In this document: in pieces, positions 16,753 to 26,321 of the stretch
How positions within the stretch are numbered: position 1 is the stretch's first letter
Layout: the number at the start of each line of letters is the position of its first letter
The notes under the pieces: model-generated
What the model was told of the DNA's origin: nothing
What the model saw: the letters and a program-made list of their open reading frames with translations, nothing else
Databases searched by the model: none
NCBI GenBank assembly: GCA_016704445.1
Contig: JADJAE010000050.1
Location: 1 to 64,000, forward strand
Origin: Deltaproteobacteria bacterium
Lineage (GTDB): Bacteria; Myxococcota_A; Polyangia; Polyangiales; Ga0077539
Direction: 5' to 3'
DNA length: 64,000 nt
Position numbers and translations under genes: made by a program

Positions 16753-18344
16753 AGCCCCTCGGCGTCGGTCAGCGTCACCGAGCGCGAGCTCCCGCTCTTC
16801 GGGTCGCGCAGCTCCAGCGAGAGCACCCCGTCCCGGCCTACGCGCAGGATCACCTCCACCGGCGACCCGTCGGCCAGGCCCTCGTCGAGCGCCACCTCGA
16901 AGCGCCCCAGCGGCGTCGCCTCGGAGAGCGTGGCCCCCTCCAGCACGTCGATGGGCAGCACCCTCGCGCCGCCCCGCTTGCGAAACACCCGCCGCCCCTC
17001 GAAGGGCACCTTCGTCAGCGCGGGGACCAGCACCGCCAGCGCCTCCCGCCGCTCTCCCGGCCTCGCCGGGTCGGCCTCTCGCGCCCTCACCCCCAGCGCG
17101 TCGGGGATCACCCCGTGGTAGTCCGCCGCGGCCTTACCCCCATCGGTAAAACACCGCTCGGCGTAGAGCGCTGCCCCGGCCGCCACCGCGCACGCCGGGT
17201 TGAGCGGGTCGTCCGCGTCGTCGAAGATCCGCACCGCGCCCGCTCCCCGCAGCGCCCTCAGCCGCGCCTGCACCGGGTAGAGCCAGCTCGACCCGCCCAC
17301 CAGCAGCACCTCGTCGAGCCCCGACCACCCGAGACCCGCCCGGGAGAGCGCCTCCTCGGCGCAGTCCACCGCGCGCTCGGTGAGCTCCTCGGTCCATCGG
17401 GCGAGCTCCCCGAGGGTCACGCGCACCACCGCCGGGGGCAGCGACGCGCCCCCCTCGGTGCGAAGCGCCAGCGTGCGGGAGGCCACCCTCGCCATGGGGT
17501 TGGCGTCGAGCGTCGCGTGCTGGTTGAGCTGTATCTTCACCCCCTCGGCCACCGAGAGCAGCGCCTCCCTCGACGCCTCGTCGATCTCGTCGAGCCCGAG
17601 GCCCGGAGAGCGCGCGGCGTCCGCGTAGCGCTCCAGAAGGCGCTCCCGCAGAAGCTCGTCCACGCCGAGCCCCCCGAGCTGCACCCCGTACGAGGCCAGC
17701 GCCTCCAGCGCCGCAGCGCTCCCGCCGCCCTCTCGACGGAGGATCGTCACGTCGAGGGTGCCGCCGCCGAAGTCGAAGACCATGAAGCGCGCTCCCCGCG
17801 AGCCGAAGCGCTGTCCCATCCCGTAGGCCCACGCCGCCGCGTCGGGCTCCGGCAGCATCGCCACGGAAGGCAGTCCGGCCAGCGAGACGGACTGCGCCAC
17901 CGCGCGTCGCTCCCGGTTGCGAAGGCGCTGGGGGTGCGTGACCACCACGCCGTCGATGGGGGGCAGCCCCGGGGTGCGCTCGACCCACGAGCGCAGCGCG
18001 CGAAGCACCAGGGCGCCGATGTCCGTGGAGTAGAGGTCCATCGCCCCGAGCGACCACGGGGGGCCGCCGGCGACGGAGTGGGTGACCGCCAGGTGGTTCT
18101 TGCTGCCTCGCACCAGGGCCACGCGGGGAGGGGCGCAGCCGAGGGAGGCGCAGCGGTCGCGCCAGGCGAGCGCCGCGCGGCGGCCGACGATCACCGAGGG
18201 CTGCGAGGGGTCGCTCCCGTCGAGCAGCACCGTGGAGGCCAGCGTGACGCCGCCGGACTCCAGCGGGATCATCCTCGCCACGCCGCGGTGAGCGAGCGCC
18301 ACGGACGTGTAGGTGGTGCCGAGGTCGATGCCGTAGAACGCCAT
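16683..18344 (-). CDS. Hsp70 (DnaK-like) family protein
   Basis: This 553-residue protein starts at ATG 18344. The ATPase domain is recognisable by phosphate-1 'GIDLGTTYTSVALA', connect-1 'AAAWAYGMG', phosphate-2 'FDFGGGTLDVTILR' and the adenosine motif 'VLLVGGSSWLYPVQ'. After about residue 390 only a short beta substrate-binding-like region remains ('VPFEGRRVFRKRGG', 'LGRFEVALDEG'). The helical lid of DnaK (about 640 residues in total) seems absent, so this is a divergent paralogue, not the housekeeping DnaK. No grpE or dnaJ gene is nearby. It is transcribed away from the giant Zn-finger protein across a 116-bp spacer, which suggests a functional pair. Confidence 0.85.
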   Translation of the reverse strand: MAFYGIDLGTTYTSVALAHRGVARMIPLESGGVTLASTVLLDGSDPSQPSVIVGRRAALAWRDRCASLGCAPPRVALVRGSKNHLAVTHSVAGGPPWSLGAMDLYSTDIGALVLRALRSWVERTPGLPPIDGVVVTHPQRLRNRERRAVAQSVSLAGLPSVAMLPEPDAAAWAYGMGQRFGSRGARFMVFDFGGGTLDVTILRREGGGSAAALEALASYGVQLGGLGVDELLRERLLERYADAARSPGLGLDEIDEASREALLSVAEGVKIQLNQHATLDANPMARVASRTLALRTEGGASLPPAVVRVTLGELARWTEELTERAVDCAEEALSRAGLGWSGLDEVLLVGGSSWLYPVQARLRALRGAGAVRIFDDADDPLNPACAVAAGAALYAERCFTDGGKAAADYHGVIPDALGVRAREADPARPGERREALAVLVPALTKVPFEGRRVFRKRGGARVLPIDVLEGATLSEATPLGRFEVALDEGLADGSPVEVILRVGRDGVLSLELRDPKSGSSRSVTLTDAEGLYADDEMDARRAFLAGVTLDAGA

Positions 18345-18425
18345 TGGGTGGGGGGCTTCGTAGCCGCCGCGGACTCTACGCGCGACCCGCTTTCTGGTGA
18401 AACCACCGCCGGGCGCGTCATGATC

Positions 18426-18442
18426 GCCAGGAAGGTCCTGGC
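18426..18442. promoter_or_regulatory. Perfect 7-bp inverted repeat in the divergent Hsp70/giant-gene spacer
   Basis: GCCAGGA and TCCTGGC are separated by 3 nt, 18 nt upstream of ATG 18461 and within the 116-bp divergent spacer. The position suits an operator or the 5' leader of the large gene. It does not match the CIRCE heat-shock operator. This is one palindrome in high-G+C DNA and may be chance. Confidence 0.25.
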
Positions 18443-18460
18443 ATTCCCCGGCACGCGCAG

Positions 18461-21400
18461 ATGAGCTCCGACGACGAGGCCTTCCTGGAGCTGGAGAGCG
18501 ACGCCCCCGCGGCGCCGGACCCCACGCCGCACCTCCCCGAGGCCCTCGCCGACGAGGCCTTCCTGGAGCTCGACGAGGTCGCCCAGAGCCCCCTCGCTCG
18601 GGCCGTTCGCGTGGTCAGCGACGACGACCTCCGCGCCGTGACCGCCCTCGCCGAGGACGACCGCCCCCTCCTCGACGCCCTCTACCCCGCGCAGCCCGAC
18701 CTCGCGGCCCGCCCCCCCTCCGCCGCCGAGCTCGCCGAGCGCCTCGCCTTCGTGCGCGCCGCGCTCAACCAGGTCACCCGCCGAGGATCGGAGTGGCGAG
18801 CCCGCGCGGAGGTCGCCGGGTCGGCCCTCGCCCGCCGCCTCGGTTCCCTCTCTCGCCAGGGCGAGCTCTCCGCCGCCGCGCTCTCCGAGCTCATGGCCTG
18901 GCACGAGCGCGCCCTGGAAGCCCTCATCACCCGAGAGGCCGGCGACGCCCGCGCGCTGCACCCCCCGGAGCTTCGCCGCCTCGACCAGGAGGCCGCCCGC
19001 CGCGGGCTCTCCCCGGACTTCGCCCGCGCCGTCGCCGAGCGCCTCGGCGTCGCTTTACACTCCGATGTATCCCTGGCCTGGTCGCCGTGCGACGCGCTGC
19101 CCGGCGCTCCCCGCACCCTCGACGCTGCCGCCGGGGCCATCACCGAGAGCGTCGCCCACGCCGTGGTGGCCCTCCGCGACGGCGCACTCTCGGCGTGGCT
19201 GCGCGCCAACCGCGGCGACGCGGCGCTCCTCTCGATCGCCCTGGAGTCCGAGGCCCTCGCCCGCGGCCCCGACACCGACGCGGCGCTCGTCGGCGCATGG
19301 ACCCTCGCCTGGGCGATGGGCCGAGAGGGCGTCGCGGTCGACGGGCTCGCGGTCACCTCGCCGGAGCTGCTCCGCACCCACCTCCGCGCGGGTCGGCTGG
19401 ACGCCTCCCGGGTGCGCTCTCAGGGCAGGGCGCTGGGCGCGTGGTTTCGCCGCGAGGGCCACGGCGCGGTGGCGGCGGCGTGCGAGGCCCTGGCGCGCGA
19501 CGAGGTCCATGCCGAGCTGCGGCTCTCCTGGGCGCTGGGCGAGCCGCTGAGGCTGGCGTCCAAGCCGGTGGGTGATCCGACGGCGCTCGCGAGGGAGGTG
19601 CTGCGTCGGCCCGAGGCCCGCGCCGAGGCCCTCGACCGCTGGCGCGACGGAACCCTCCTGGCCTGGATGGACTCGCTCCCCCGGGCGAAGCGCGACGCCG
19701 CCTGGATCGACGAGCTCTCGGCCCCCCGCGCCCACGACTCCGACGAGGGAGCCTTCTGGCGAGGGGTCTACCGCCGGGCTCCGCGGGCCTCGCTCCGGGT
19801 CTTCGTGGAGGTGGGCGCCTCGACCCGGGCGGTGCGCTTCGAGGGCATCGGCGACCTGCGCTCGACGGCTCGCGTGGCGGCCGCTTGGGGAGCCCTTCGC
19901 GAGGCCCACGTGCGCTCCGAGCTGCACGCATGGCTGGCCCACTCGGCGCCTGGCCTGGAGCTCGATGCTCCGCCTTCCACCGCCGACGACGGGGCGCTGC
20001 TTCGGCTGCTCTGGTCCCTCGGGGCGACGGGCCTGGTGCTGGCTCGCGGGGCCTCCGGGGCGGCCATCGACACCCCGGCCGACCTCGTGATCGCATGGCG
20101 TCGAGGACCGCTGGCCCTGGAGGCCGCGCTCTCCTCGGGCCTCGTGGGCGAGTGGCTCCGTCGCTTCTACTCCCAGGACGGCGTCTCCGGGCTGAGCCTC
20201 GGCGAGGCGATGACCCGCTGGGGCGCTGGCTTCGGCGCAGGCGCGGCGCCCTCCGGCATCGCGGCGCTGCGGTGCGCGCTGCTCTGCGGGCTCACGGTGA
20301 TCCCCAGCGACCCGACCGCGAGCGGAGGCGCCGAGGGGAGGGCGCTGGTGGGCTTCGTCGGCATCGATCCGTCGAGGCGCGACGACGCGGTGTGGTCCGA
20401 GCTGCTCGATGCCCCGGGCGACCCGCTGGGGCAGGGGACGGCGCTGCTCTGGGCCGCGAGGCACGTGCCCGCCCTCGGGGTGCTCACCGCCGCGGGCGAA
20501 GGGGCCGCTCGCGAGGCGGTGCGAGAGGCGCTGCTGGCGGCAGGGCGACCGCTCCCTTCGGCGCCCCTCGCGGAGACCCTCGCGGACCAGGCGGCCCAGG
20601 CCGAGCGGCGCGCCCGGCAGAGGGCGCTGCTGGAGGAGAGCGAGCGCATCGCGGCGCAGCGGGAGGCCGCCCGCTCCCAGCTGGAGCGAGAAACCGCGAG
20701 GGTGGCTGCGGAGAAGCTCTCCGCGCAGCGAGAGGCGGCGAGGGACGCCCTTCGGAGGGAGGTCGACCGGGAGGTCGCGCGCATCCAGTCGGAGCGCGAG
20801 GCGGCGCGTCGATCGCACGATCGGGCGCTGGCGGCGCTTCAGGCCGAGCGGGCGCTGGCGGAGGCCGAGCACGCGAGGGCGATGACCGAGCTCTCGCTGT
20901 CCAGGGCGCGCTCGACCGAAGCCACCGCGGCGGTCGACCCGGCGGAGCTCGAGGCGCGCTGGCGCGAGGCGGCGAGGCTGGCGGCGGAGGAGGAGGTCCA
21001 GCGGGCGGTGGCGCGCTCGGAGGCCGAGCTGCGAGAGGCGGCGCTGCGGGCCGCGGAGGGGGCCGCGCAGGGGGAGGTGCGTCGCGCGGCGGAGCTCGCG
21101 GCGTCGGAGCGGGCGCGGCGGGAGCGGGCCGAGACGGAGCTGTCCGCGACGCTGGGCGACCTGCTGGCGAGGGAGGGCGCGCTGCGCGTCGAGGCGGAGC
21201 GCGCGGCGGACGAGGCGACGCGGGTGGCGCTCTCGCTGGCGGAGGGCGAGACGCAGCGGGTCGAGGCGGAGCAGCGCGCCGAGGAGGCCGCGAGGCGAGC
21301 CGAGGCCGCGAGGGCCGAGCGCGTCGCAGCGCAGTGGGCCGAGCAGCAGGCGAGGGCCGAGGCGGAGATCGAGGCCCTGGCGAAGACCGAGCGGGAGCGC

Positions 21401-23266
21401 CGCGCGGAGGCGACGCGCCTCGGGCTGGAGGCCGCGAGGGAGCGCCCCGCGGCGGCGGACGAGCCCTCGGTGGACGAGGCCTTCACCGAAGACCCGATCG
21501 CCGAGGCCGCGGACGACGTCGGCGAGGAGCTGCTCACCAGCGACCGCCACGAGGTGGCCTTCGACCGCCTCGCGGTGGCCTACGAGGGCGTCGACGACGC
21601 GGCGCTCTCGGGCCTGCGAGACGCGGTGGACGCCTGGTCGCGAGCCCGGCCGAGGCACCCGCTCGCCGCGCTCGGGGCGGCGATGGTGGTCGACGCGGTG
21701 ACGATGATCCCGGCCTTCGAGGCGCACGTCGCGACGCGGCTGGAGTCGCGGGTCATCGAGCGGCGGGTGGTGACCGGGAGCGACGACCAGGACGCCGTGG
21801 CGGTGGGCCCCGAGGCCTGCGCCGCGGGCGAGGACTCCATCGACGCCTGGCTGCTCGACCTCTCCCCCGTCGACACCTGGGACCGCCTCACCGTCGACGC
21901 CCCGCTCTCGCTCCGCCCCCGTCGGGAGCCGTGTCCCCGGTGCGCCCTCGACGCCCCCTCCGGGACTCCCACCGGCCGCTTACGCTGCGAGGTATGCGAC
22001 GCCGTCGGCACGGTGGTCTGCTCCCGCTGCGGCGGCTTCGGTCGCTCCCGCTGCGGCCGCTGCGGCGGCAACGGCGAGGTGCTCGTCCCCGGCGGCGGAA
22101 CCCGTCGCTGCCCCGCCTGCGACGGCCGCGGCGACTCGGTCTGCGGCTGCTCCCTCGGCCGCGTCTCGTGCCGCGCCTGCGAGGGGGTCGGCCACTGCCC
22201 GTGCCCCACCTGCGGCGCCGACGGCGTCGTCGAGACCCGCCCCTGGGTGTCCCAGTCGGCGCTCGGGGTGCGCGCCCGCGCGGTGGTCTCCGTGGGCCTT
22301 CCCCCGGGCCTCTCCGGGGAGGTGGGCGTCCCCGGCAGCGAGGCCGCCGCGGTGGTGCACCTCGAGGCCGACGCCATCGACCCCGCCGCCCTGGCGCGCG
22401 AGCTCCCTCACGACCACCTGGGAGCCGCGCTCGCCGACCTGCTCTCCGCGGAGGCCGCTCGCGCCTCCGAGGGGCAGCGGGTGACCCGCCAGCAGGTGGT
22501 GGTCTGGCGCTACCCCGCGTGGCGACTGCAGGTCCGGGTGAACGACGAGCCCTTCACGCTCTGGGTGCACGGCGCCCGGAGGCGGGTGTGGGCCGAGCGC
22601 TCCCCCCTCGACGCCGCCACCGAGTCGGCCGTCGCCTCGGTGCGCGCCCTCATCGCCTCCGACTCCCTCGACGCCGCCATCGACGCCTTGGTTTCCCTCG
22701 CGGAGGAAGACCCCGGCCACGCCTCCGCCCGCGACGCGGCGACGGCGCTGGGCGACGCGGTGCTGGCGATGGCCGAGCGGGGCGAGCTCTACGAGGCGCA
22801 GCGGCTGGCCGAGCGCGGCGCGGCGGTGCGCTGGCCCGACGCGGTGTCGCGGCTGGTGCAGGCCGAGCGCGTGGCGGGTCGTCGGCTCCACAAGCGCTCC
22901 TCCTGGGCGCTGCTGGAGGACGCCCGCTCGGCGCTCCAGCGAGGCCTCGACGCGCGCGCGCTCGACCTCCTGGGCGAGCTCCATGTCACCGCTCCCGGCG
23001 ACGCGGAGGGAGAGGCGCTGGCGGCCGAGCTCGGTAGTCGGCTCGACGCCCAGGCCGTGGCGCTGGTGTCACGCGGCGCGCTCGACGACGCGGCGGCGCT
23101 GCTCTCCCGGGCGGAGTCCTCGGGTCATCCCTCGGTGCGCTCGGCGATGGGCTCCTCGGGGCTCTCGCTCCAGCGCGCCCGTCGCCGCTCGGTGCTCCGC
23201 GTGGCGGCGACCGTGGCGGCGGCGCTGGCGCTCCTCGCGCTCCTCGCGCTGGCGCTGATGCGGTGA
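18461..23266 (+). CDS. Giant coiled-coil protein with DnaJ-type zinc-finger region and C-terminal membrane anchor
   Basis: This 1601-residue protein starts at ATG 18461. The N-terminus repeats an acidic 'DEAFLELE'/'DEAFLELD' motif. Residues ~60-700 are Ala/Leu/Arg helical sequence I cannot assign. Residues ~710-1010 form a very long Ala/Arg/Glu coiled coil. Residues ~1155-1270 hold a Cys-rich block with DnaJ-type CxxCxGxG units ('CSRCGGFG', 'CGRCGGNG', 'CPACDGRG', 'CRACEGVG'). A beta-rich part follows ('QQVVVWRYPAWRLQVRVN'), then helical repeats, and a last hydrophobic helix ('VLRVAATVAAALALLALLAL') suggests tail anchoring. No J domain with an HPD motif is seen. The divergent Hsp70-like gene makes a chaperone-linked role plausible. 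The function is unknown. Confidence 0.8.
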   Translation: MSSDDEAFLELESDAPAAPDPTPHLPEALADEAFLELDEVAQSPLARAVRVVSDDDLRAVTALAEDDRPLLDALYPAQPDLAARPPSAAELAERLAFVRAALNQVTRRGSEWRARAEVAGSALARRLGSLSRQGELSAAALSELMAWHERALEALITREAGDARALHPPELRRLDQEAARRGLSPDFARAVAERLGVALHSDVSLAWSPCDALPGAPRTLDAAAGAITESVAHAVVALRDGALSAWLRANRGDAALLSIALESEALARGPDTDAALVGAWTLAWAMGREGVAVDGLAVTSPELLRTHLRAGRLDASRVRSQGRALGAWFRREGHGAVAAACEALARDEVHAELRLSWALGEPLRLASKPVGDPTALAREVLRRPEARAEALDRWRDGTLLAWMDSLPRAKRDAAWIDELSAPRAHDSDEGAFWRGVYRRAPRASLRVFVEVGASTRAVRFEGIGDLRSTARVAAAWGALREAHVRSELHAWLAHSAPGLELDAPPSTADDGALLRLLWSLGATGLVLARGASGAAIDTPADLVIAWRRGPLALEAALSSGLVGEWLRRFYSQDGVSGLSLGEAMTRWGAGFGAGAAPSGIAALRCALLCGLTVIPSDPTASGGAEGRALVGFVGIDPSRRDDAVWSELLDAPGDPLGQGTALLWAARHVPALGVLTAAGEGAAREAVREALLAAGRPLPSAPLAETLADQAAQAERRARQRALLEESERIAAQREAARSQLERETARVAAEKLSAQREAARDALRREVDREVARIQSEREAARRSHDRALAALQAERALAEAEHARAMTELSLSRARSTEATAAVDPAELEARWREAARLAAEEEVQRAVARSEAELREAALRAAEGAAQGEVRRAAELAASERARRERAETELSATLGDLLAREGALRVEAERAADEATRVALSLAEGETQRVEAEQRAEEAARRAEAARAERVAAQWAEQQARAEAEIEALAKTERERRAEATRLGLEAARERPAAADEPSVDEAFTEDPIAEAADDVGEELLTSDRHEVAFDRLAVAYEGVDDAALSGLRDAVDAWSRARPRHPLAALGAAMVVDAVTMIPAFEAHVATRLESRVIERRVVTGSDDQDAVAVGPEACAAGEDSIDAWLLDLSPVDTWDRLTVDAPLSLRPRREPCPRCALDAPSGTPTGRLRCEVCDAVGTVVCSRCGGFGRSRCGRCGGNGEVLVPGGGTRRCPACDGRGDSVCGCSLGRVSCRACEGVGHCPCPTCGADGVVETRPWVSQSALGVRARAVVSVGLPPGLSGEVGVPGSEAAAVVHLEADAIDPAALARELPHDHLGAALADLLSAEAARASEGQRVTRQQVVVWRYPAWRLQVRVNDEPFTLWVHGARRRVWAERSPLDAATESAVASVRALIASDSLDAAIDALVSLAEEDPGHASARDAATALGDAVLAMAERGELYEAQRLAERGAAVRWPDAVSRLVQAERVAGRRLHKRSSWALLEDARSALQRGLDARALDLLGELHVTAPGDAEGEALAAELGSRLDAQAVALVSRGALDDAAALLSRAESSGHPSVRSAMGSSGLSLQRARRRSVLRVAATVAAALALLALLALALMR

Positions 23267-23308
23267 GTGCTTCCCTCGCGGCGTCGCGGGGGTATAGGCT
23301 TCGCGCCC

Positions 23309-25266
23309 GTGAGATTCCGAGGACTCTTCGCGACGCTGGGACTCCTGGGAACCCTCCTGGGCGGGGCATCCTGCCTGGGGGAGATCGACGACTACGCCCA
23401 GCAGCCCATCGCCACGCACGTCACCGACTGGCGCGACGAGGTGATCTACCAGCTCCTGGTCGACCGCTTCGCCGACGGCGACACGGGCAACGACGTGCGC
23501 GTCGACCGCACCGCGCTCGGCCGCTACCAGGGCGGCGACTGGCTCGGGGTCATCCAGCAGCTCGACTACATCCAGCGCCTCGGGGTGACCACCCTCTGGA
23601 TCTCCCCCATCGTGCGCAACGTCGACACCGACGCGGGCTTCGACGCCTACCACGGCTACTGGGCCTCCGACCTCACGGCGCTCAACCCCCACTTCGGCGA
23701 CCTCGCGATGCTCCGCCGCCTCGTGCGCGAGTGCCACGCGCGGGGCATCAAGGTCATCGTCGACATCGTGACCAACCACATGGGTCAGATGTTCTTCTAT
23801 GACATCAACAACAACGGCCGACCCGACGAGTTCCTCGGCGGCAGCGGCGACGTGTCGGGCTTCCAGAACCCCGGCGGCGCGAGGAGCCCCATCTCCCGCG
23901 TCACCGAGTACGACCCCGACTACAACCTCCGCGGCCCGGTGCAGGCATTCACCTCCCTCGGCCCCGCTGGCGACGCGCCGGTCATCTTCCTCAACATGCC
24001 CGAGATCTTCCGGGTGCCGCCGCGCTCGGACATCCTCCCCTCGCAGGCGATCCTCGCTCGCCCGGAGGGCTACCACCGCCGCGGTCGCATCACGACCTAC
24101 GACAACGTCAGCAGCCAGCCCGGAGAGCAGACCCTCCTCGGCGACTTCCCGGGCGGCCTGAAGGACGTCAACACCGAAGACCCTCGGGTGCGCCTCGCGA
24201 TGGTCGAGGCCTACTGGCGCTGGGTCGAGCTCACCGACATCGACGGCTTCCGCATCGACACGCTCAAGCACGTCGAGCACGGGTTCTGGCAATACTTCGG
24301 GTCGCAGATCAGGCAGCGCGCGACGCGGGCGGGCAAGCAGCGCTTCTTCATGTTCGGCGAGGCCTTCGACGGCGACGACCGGCTGGTGGGCTCGTACACC
24401 AACCCCAACGAGATGGACTCGGTGTTCTACTTCCCGCAGAAGTACCGGGTCTTCGACAACATCTTCCAGTGCGGCACGGCAACACCCGGGACATCGAGAC
24501 CCTCTACTCCGAGCGGCTCCGCGACTTCTCGGCGACGCCGCAGCCCCAGGGCATCGGCGTGCCGCCCACCCAGGCGCTGGTCAACTTCATGGACAACCAT
24601 GACGTGTCGCGCTTCCTCTATGGAATGAACCCCACCGTGGTGGATGACATCCGCCGGGGCGACGGGCGCGACTGCTCCTCCGGTCTGGTCAATGGCAACA
24701 ACCCCGCGGACGTGGAGCGCTTCCGCCCCCGGATGCTGGCGGCGCTCACCTACCTGCTCACCGAAGACGGCATTCCCTGCCTCTATTACGGCACCGAGCA
24801 GGACTTCCGCGGCGGCAACGACCCCTCCAACCGCGAGCGGCTCTGGGACACCGGCTTCCCCACCAACGAGACCCGCCGGGACGGCTCCATCAGCACCTTC
24901 GGGTGGACCCGTCGGCTGATCAACGCGCGGCGCACGTACCCCGCGCTGCGCCGCGGAAACTTCTCGGTGCGCTGGACGACGGAGCACACGGGCGCCGAGC
25001 AGGACGCCGGGATGCTCGCCTTCGAGCGGGTGGACAGGATGGAATTCGCGCTGGTGGTGATCCACGCGAAGGACGGCACGGCGGAGACGGCGACGACCCG
25101 AACGGGGGGCAGCGCGATGACCGTCAGCCAGCCCGAGGGCACCGAGCTGGTGAACATCCTGGGCACCGAGCCCCGGACGGCCACCGTCGGCAATGGCGGA
25201 CAGGTGACGGTGTCATTGGGACCATGGCAGAGCGCGGTGTTCGTTCCTCGATCGCAGGTGCGCTGA
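23309..25266 (+). CDS. GH13 alpha-amylase-family lipoprotein, frameshifted near 24473
   Basis: GTG 23309 opens a signal peptide ending in a probable lipobox ('LLGGASCLG'). The (beta/alpha)8 GH13 signatures are in order: region I 'DIVTNHMG', region II 'GFRIDTLKHV' with the nucleophile Asp, and region III 'FMFGEAF' with the acid/base Glu. After the break, region IV 'NFMDNHDVSRF' carries the third catalytic Asp, and a C-terminal beta domain follows. The first frame ends at 24628 and the second runs to 25266. Adding one G at 'gcggcac' near 24473 would join them as '...FQCGHGNTRDIETL', so an indel in a G run is likely. The intact enzyme would be a surface alpha-glucan hydrolase or transglycosidase. 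Confidence 0.85.
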
Positions 25267-26321
25267 GCCTGGCGGCGGTGGTGGGCTGTGGCGCCGCGCG
25301 GGTTCGCCCGCCGCCGCGAGTCGCCTGCACCGTCGGCACCCAGCAGGGCCTCCCCACGCCCCACCTCGCCTGGAACGGCCGTGGATGGAGCGCCCTGGTC
25401 CTCGACGGCCGCACCCTCTACCTCCGCGGGCTGCGCCCCGACGGCGCCGTGTCGGGTGAGCCCGTCGCCCTCTCCAACGACGTCGGCGGCCTCGACCGCG
25501 CGGCCCTGGCGGTCGTCCACGGCACCCAGCGCGTCGCCTTCGCCACCCGCGAAGACGCGACGGTGCAGGTGGTGCGGGTGGCCGACGGAGCGGAGCCCAC
25601 GGTGGCCTCCCTCGACGCGGCCCTCACCGGCAGGCTCTCCGTGGTAGCGCGGCCGGGGAGCACCTCCGTCCCGGCTGCGGTCTTCCTCGAGACGCTCCGA
25701 GGCACCGAGCGGGTGTTGATCGACGAGGATGGCGACCTCGGGTCGACCGCGCGCTGCCCGACTGGGGTGGTCCCGGACGCGGTGACGGCCTCGGGCGACG
25801 GCTTCGTGGCGCTGGTGTCGGGAGAGCGCTCGGGGCTCTCCGCGGTGTGGCTCGACGAGGACTGCCGCGAGCGCGCTCGCGAGGTGCTCTCCCAGGACGC
25901 GGGGGTGGTGCACTGGCGCGAGCTCAGCGCCGGCCCGATGGGGCCTTGGGTGACCTTCACCGACGGCAACCGCGCGGGCTGGTTCGCGGCGCTTGGCGAG
26001 CGCGGCGGGCTGCGGGTGCGCCCACGGAGGCTGGAGGGGCCTATCGAGCGACCGTCGATCCTGGTGGGCGTCGACGAGGCGGGCGCCATGCGCTCATTGA
26101 CGGTGTTGGGCATTCGCCGCACCGAGGTCGACGCGCGGCTGGTGACCCTTCAGTACGACCACGAGGCCCGCTTCGTCGACCTGCGCACCCTCCTCAACGA
26201 CCCGGTGCGCACCCTCGACGTGGTGGCGCCCTCCCCGTGGGGAGGAGCCCTGATCGGATATCAGCGTAACGCCGTGGCGGGCTCCATGGGCTACTCCTTC
26301 CTGCTACGGATGTGCCCATGA
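25224..26321 (+). CDS. Hypothetical lipoprotein, beta-propeller-like
   Basis: This 365-residue protein starts at ATG 25224, inside the end of the amylase gene (43-bp overlap). It has a signal peptide with lipobox 'LAAVVGCGA'. The mature part reads as repeating beta strands with 'LAWNGRGWSALVLDGRTLYL'-type blades, typical of a propeller or WD-like fold, but I cannot assign a family. Its TGA overlaps the following CoA-transferase ATG (ATGA), so co-translation is expected although the functions seem unrelated. Confidence 0.75.
   Translation: MAERGVRSSIAGALSLAAVVGCGAARVRPPPRVACTVGTQQGLPTPHLAWNGRGWSALVLDGRTLYLRGLRPDGAVSGEPVALSNDVGGLDRAALAVVHGTQRVAFATREDATVQVVRVADGAEPTVASLDAALTGRLSVVARPGSTSVPAAVFLETLRGTERVLIDEDGDLGSTARCPTGVVPDAVTASGDGFVALVSGERSGLSAVWLDEDCRERAREVLSQDAGVVHWRELSAGPMGPWVTFTDGNRAGWFAALGERGGLRVRPRRLEGPIERPSILVGVDEAGAMRSLTVLGIRRTEVDARLVTLQYDHEARFVDLRTLLNDPVRTLDVVAPSPWGGALIGYQRNAVAGSMGYSFLLRMCP

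Noticed and set aside
18345..18460. CIRCE heat-shock operator
   Set aside because: The palindrome present (GCCAGGA-N3-TCCTGGC) does not match TTAGCACTC-N9-GAGTGCTAA.
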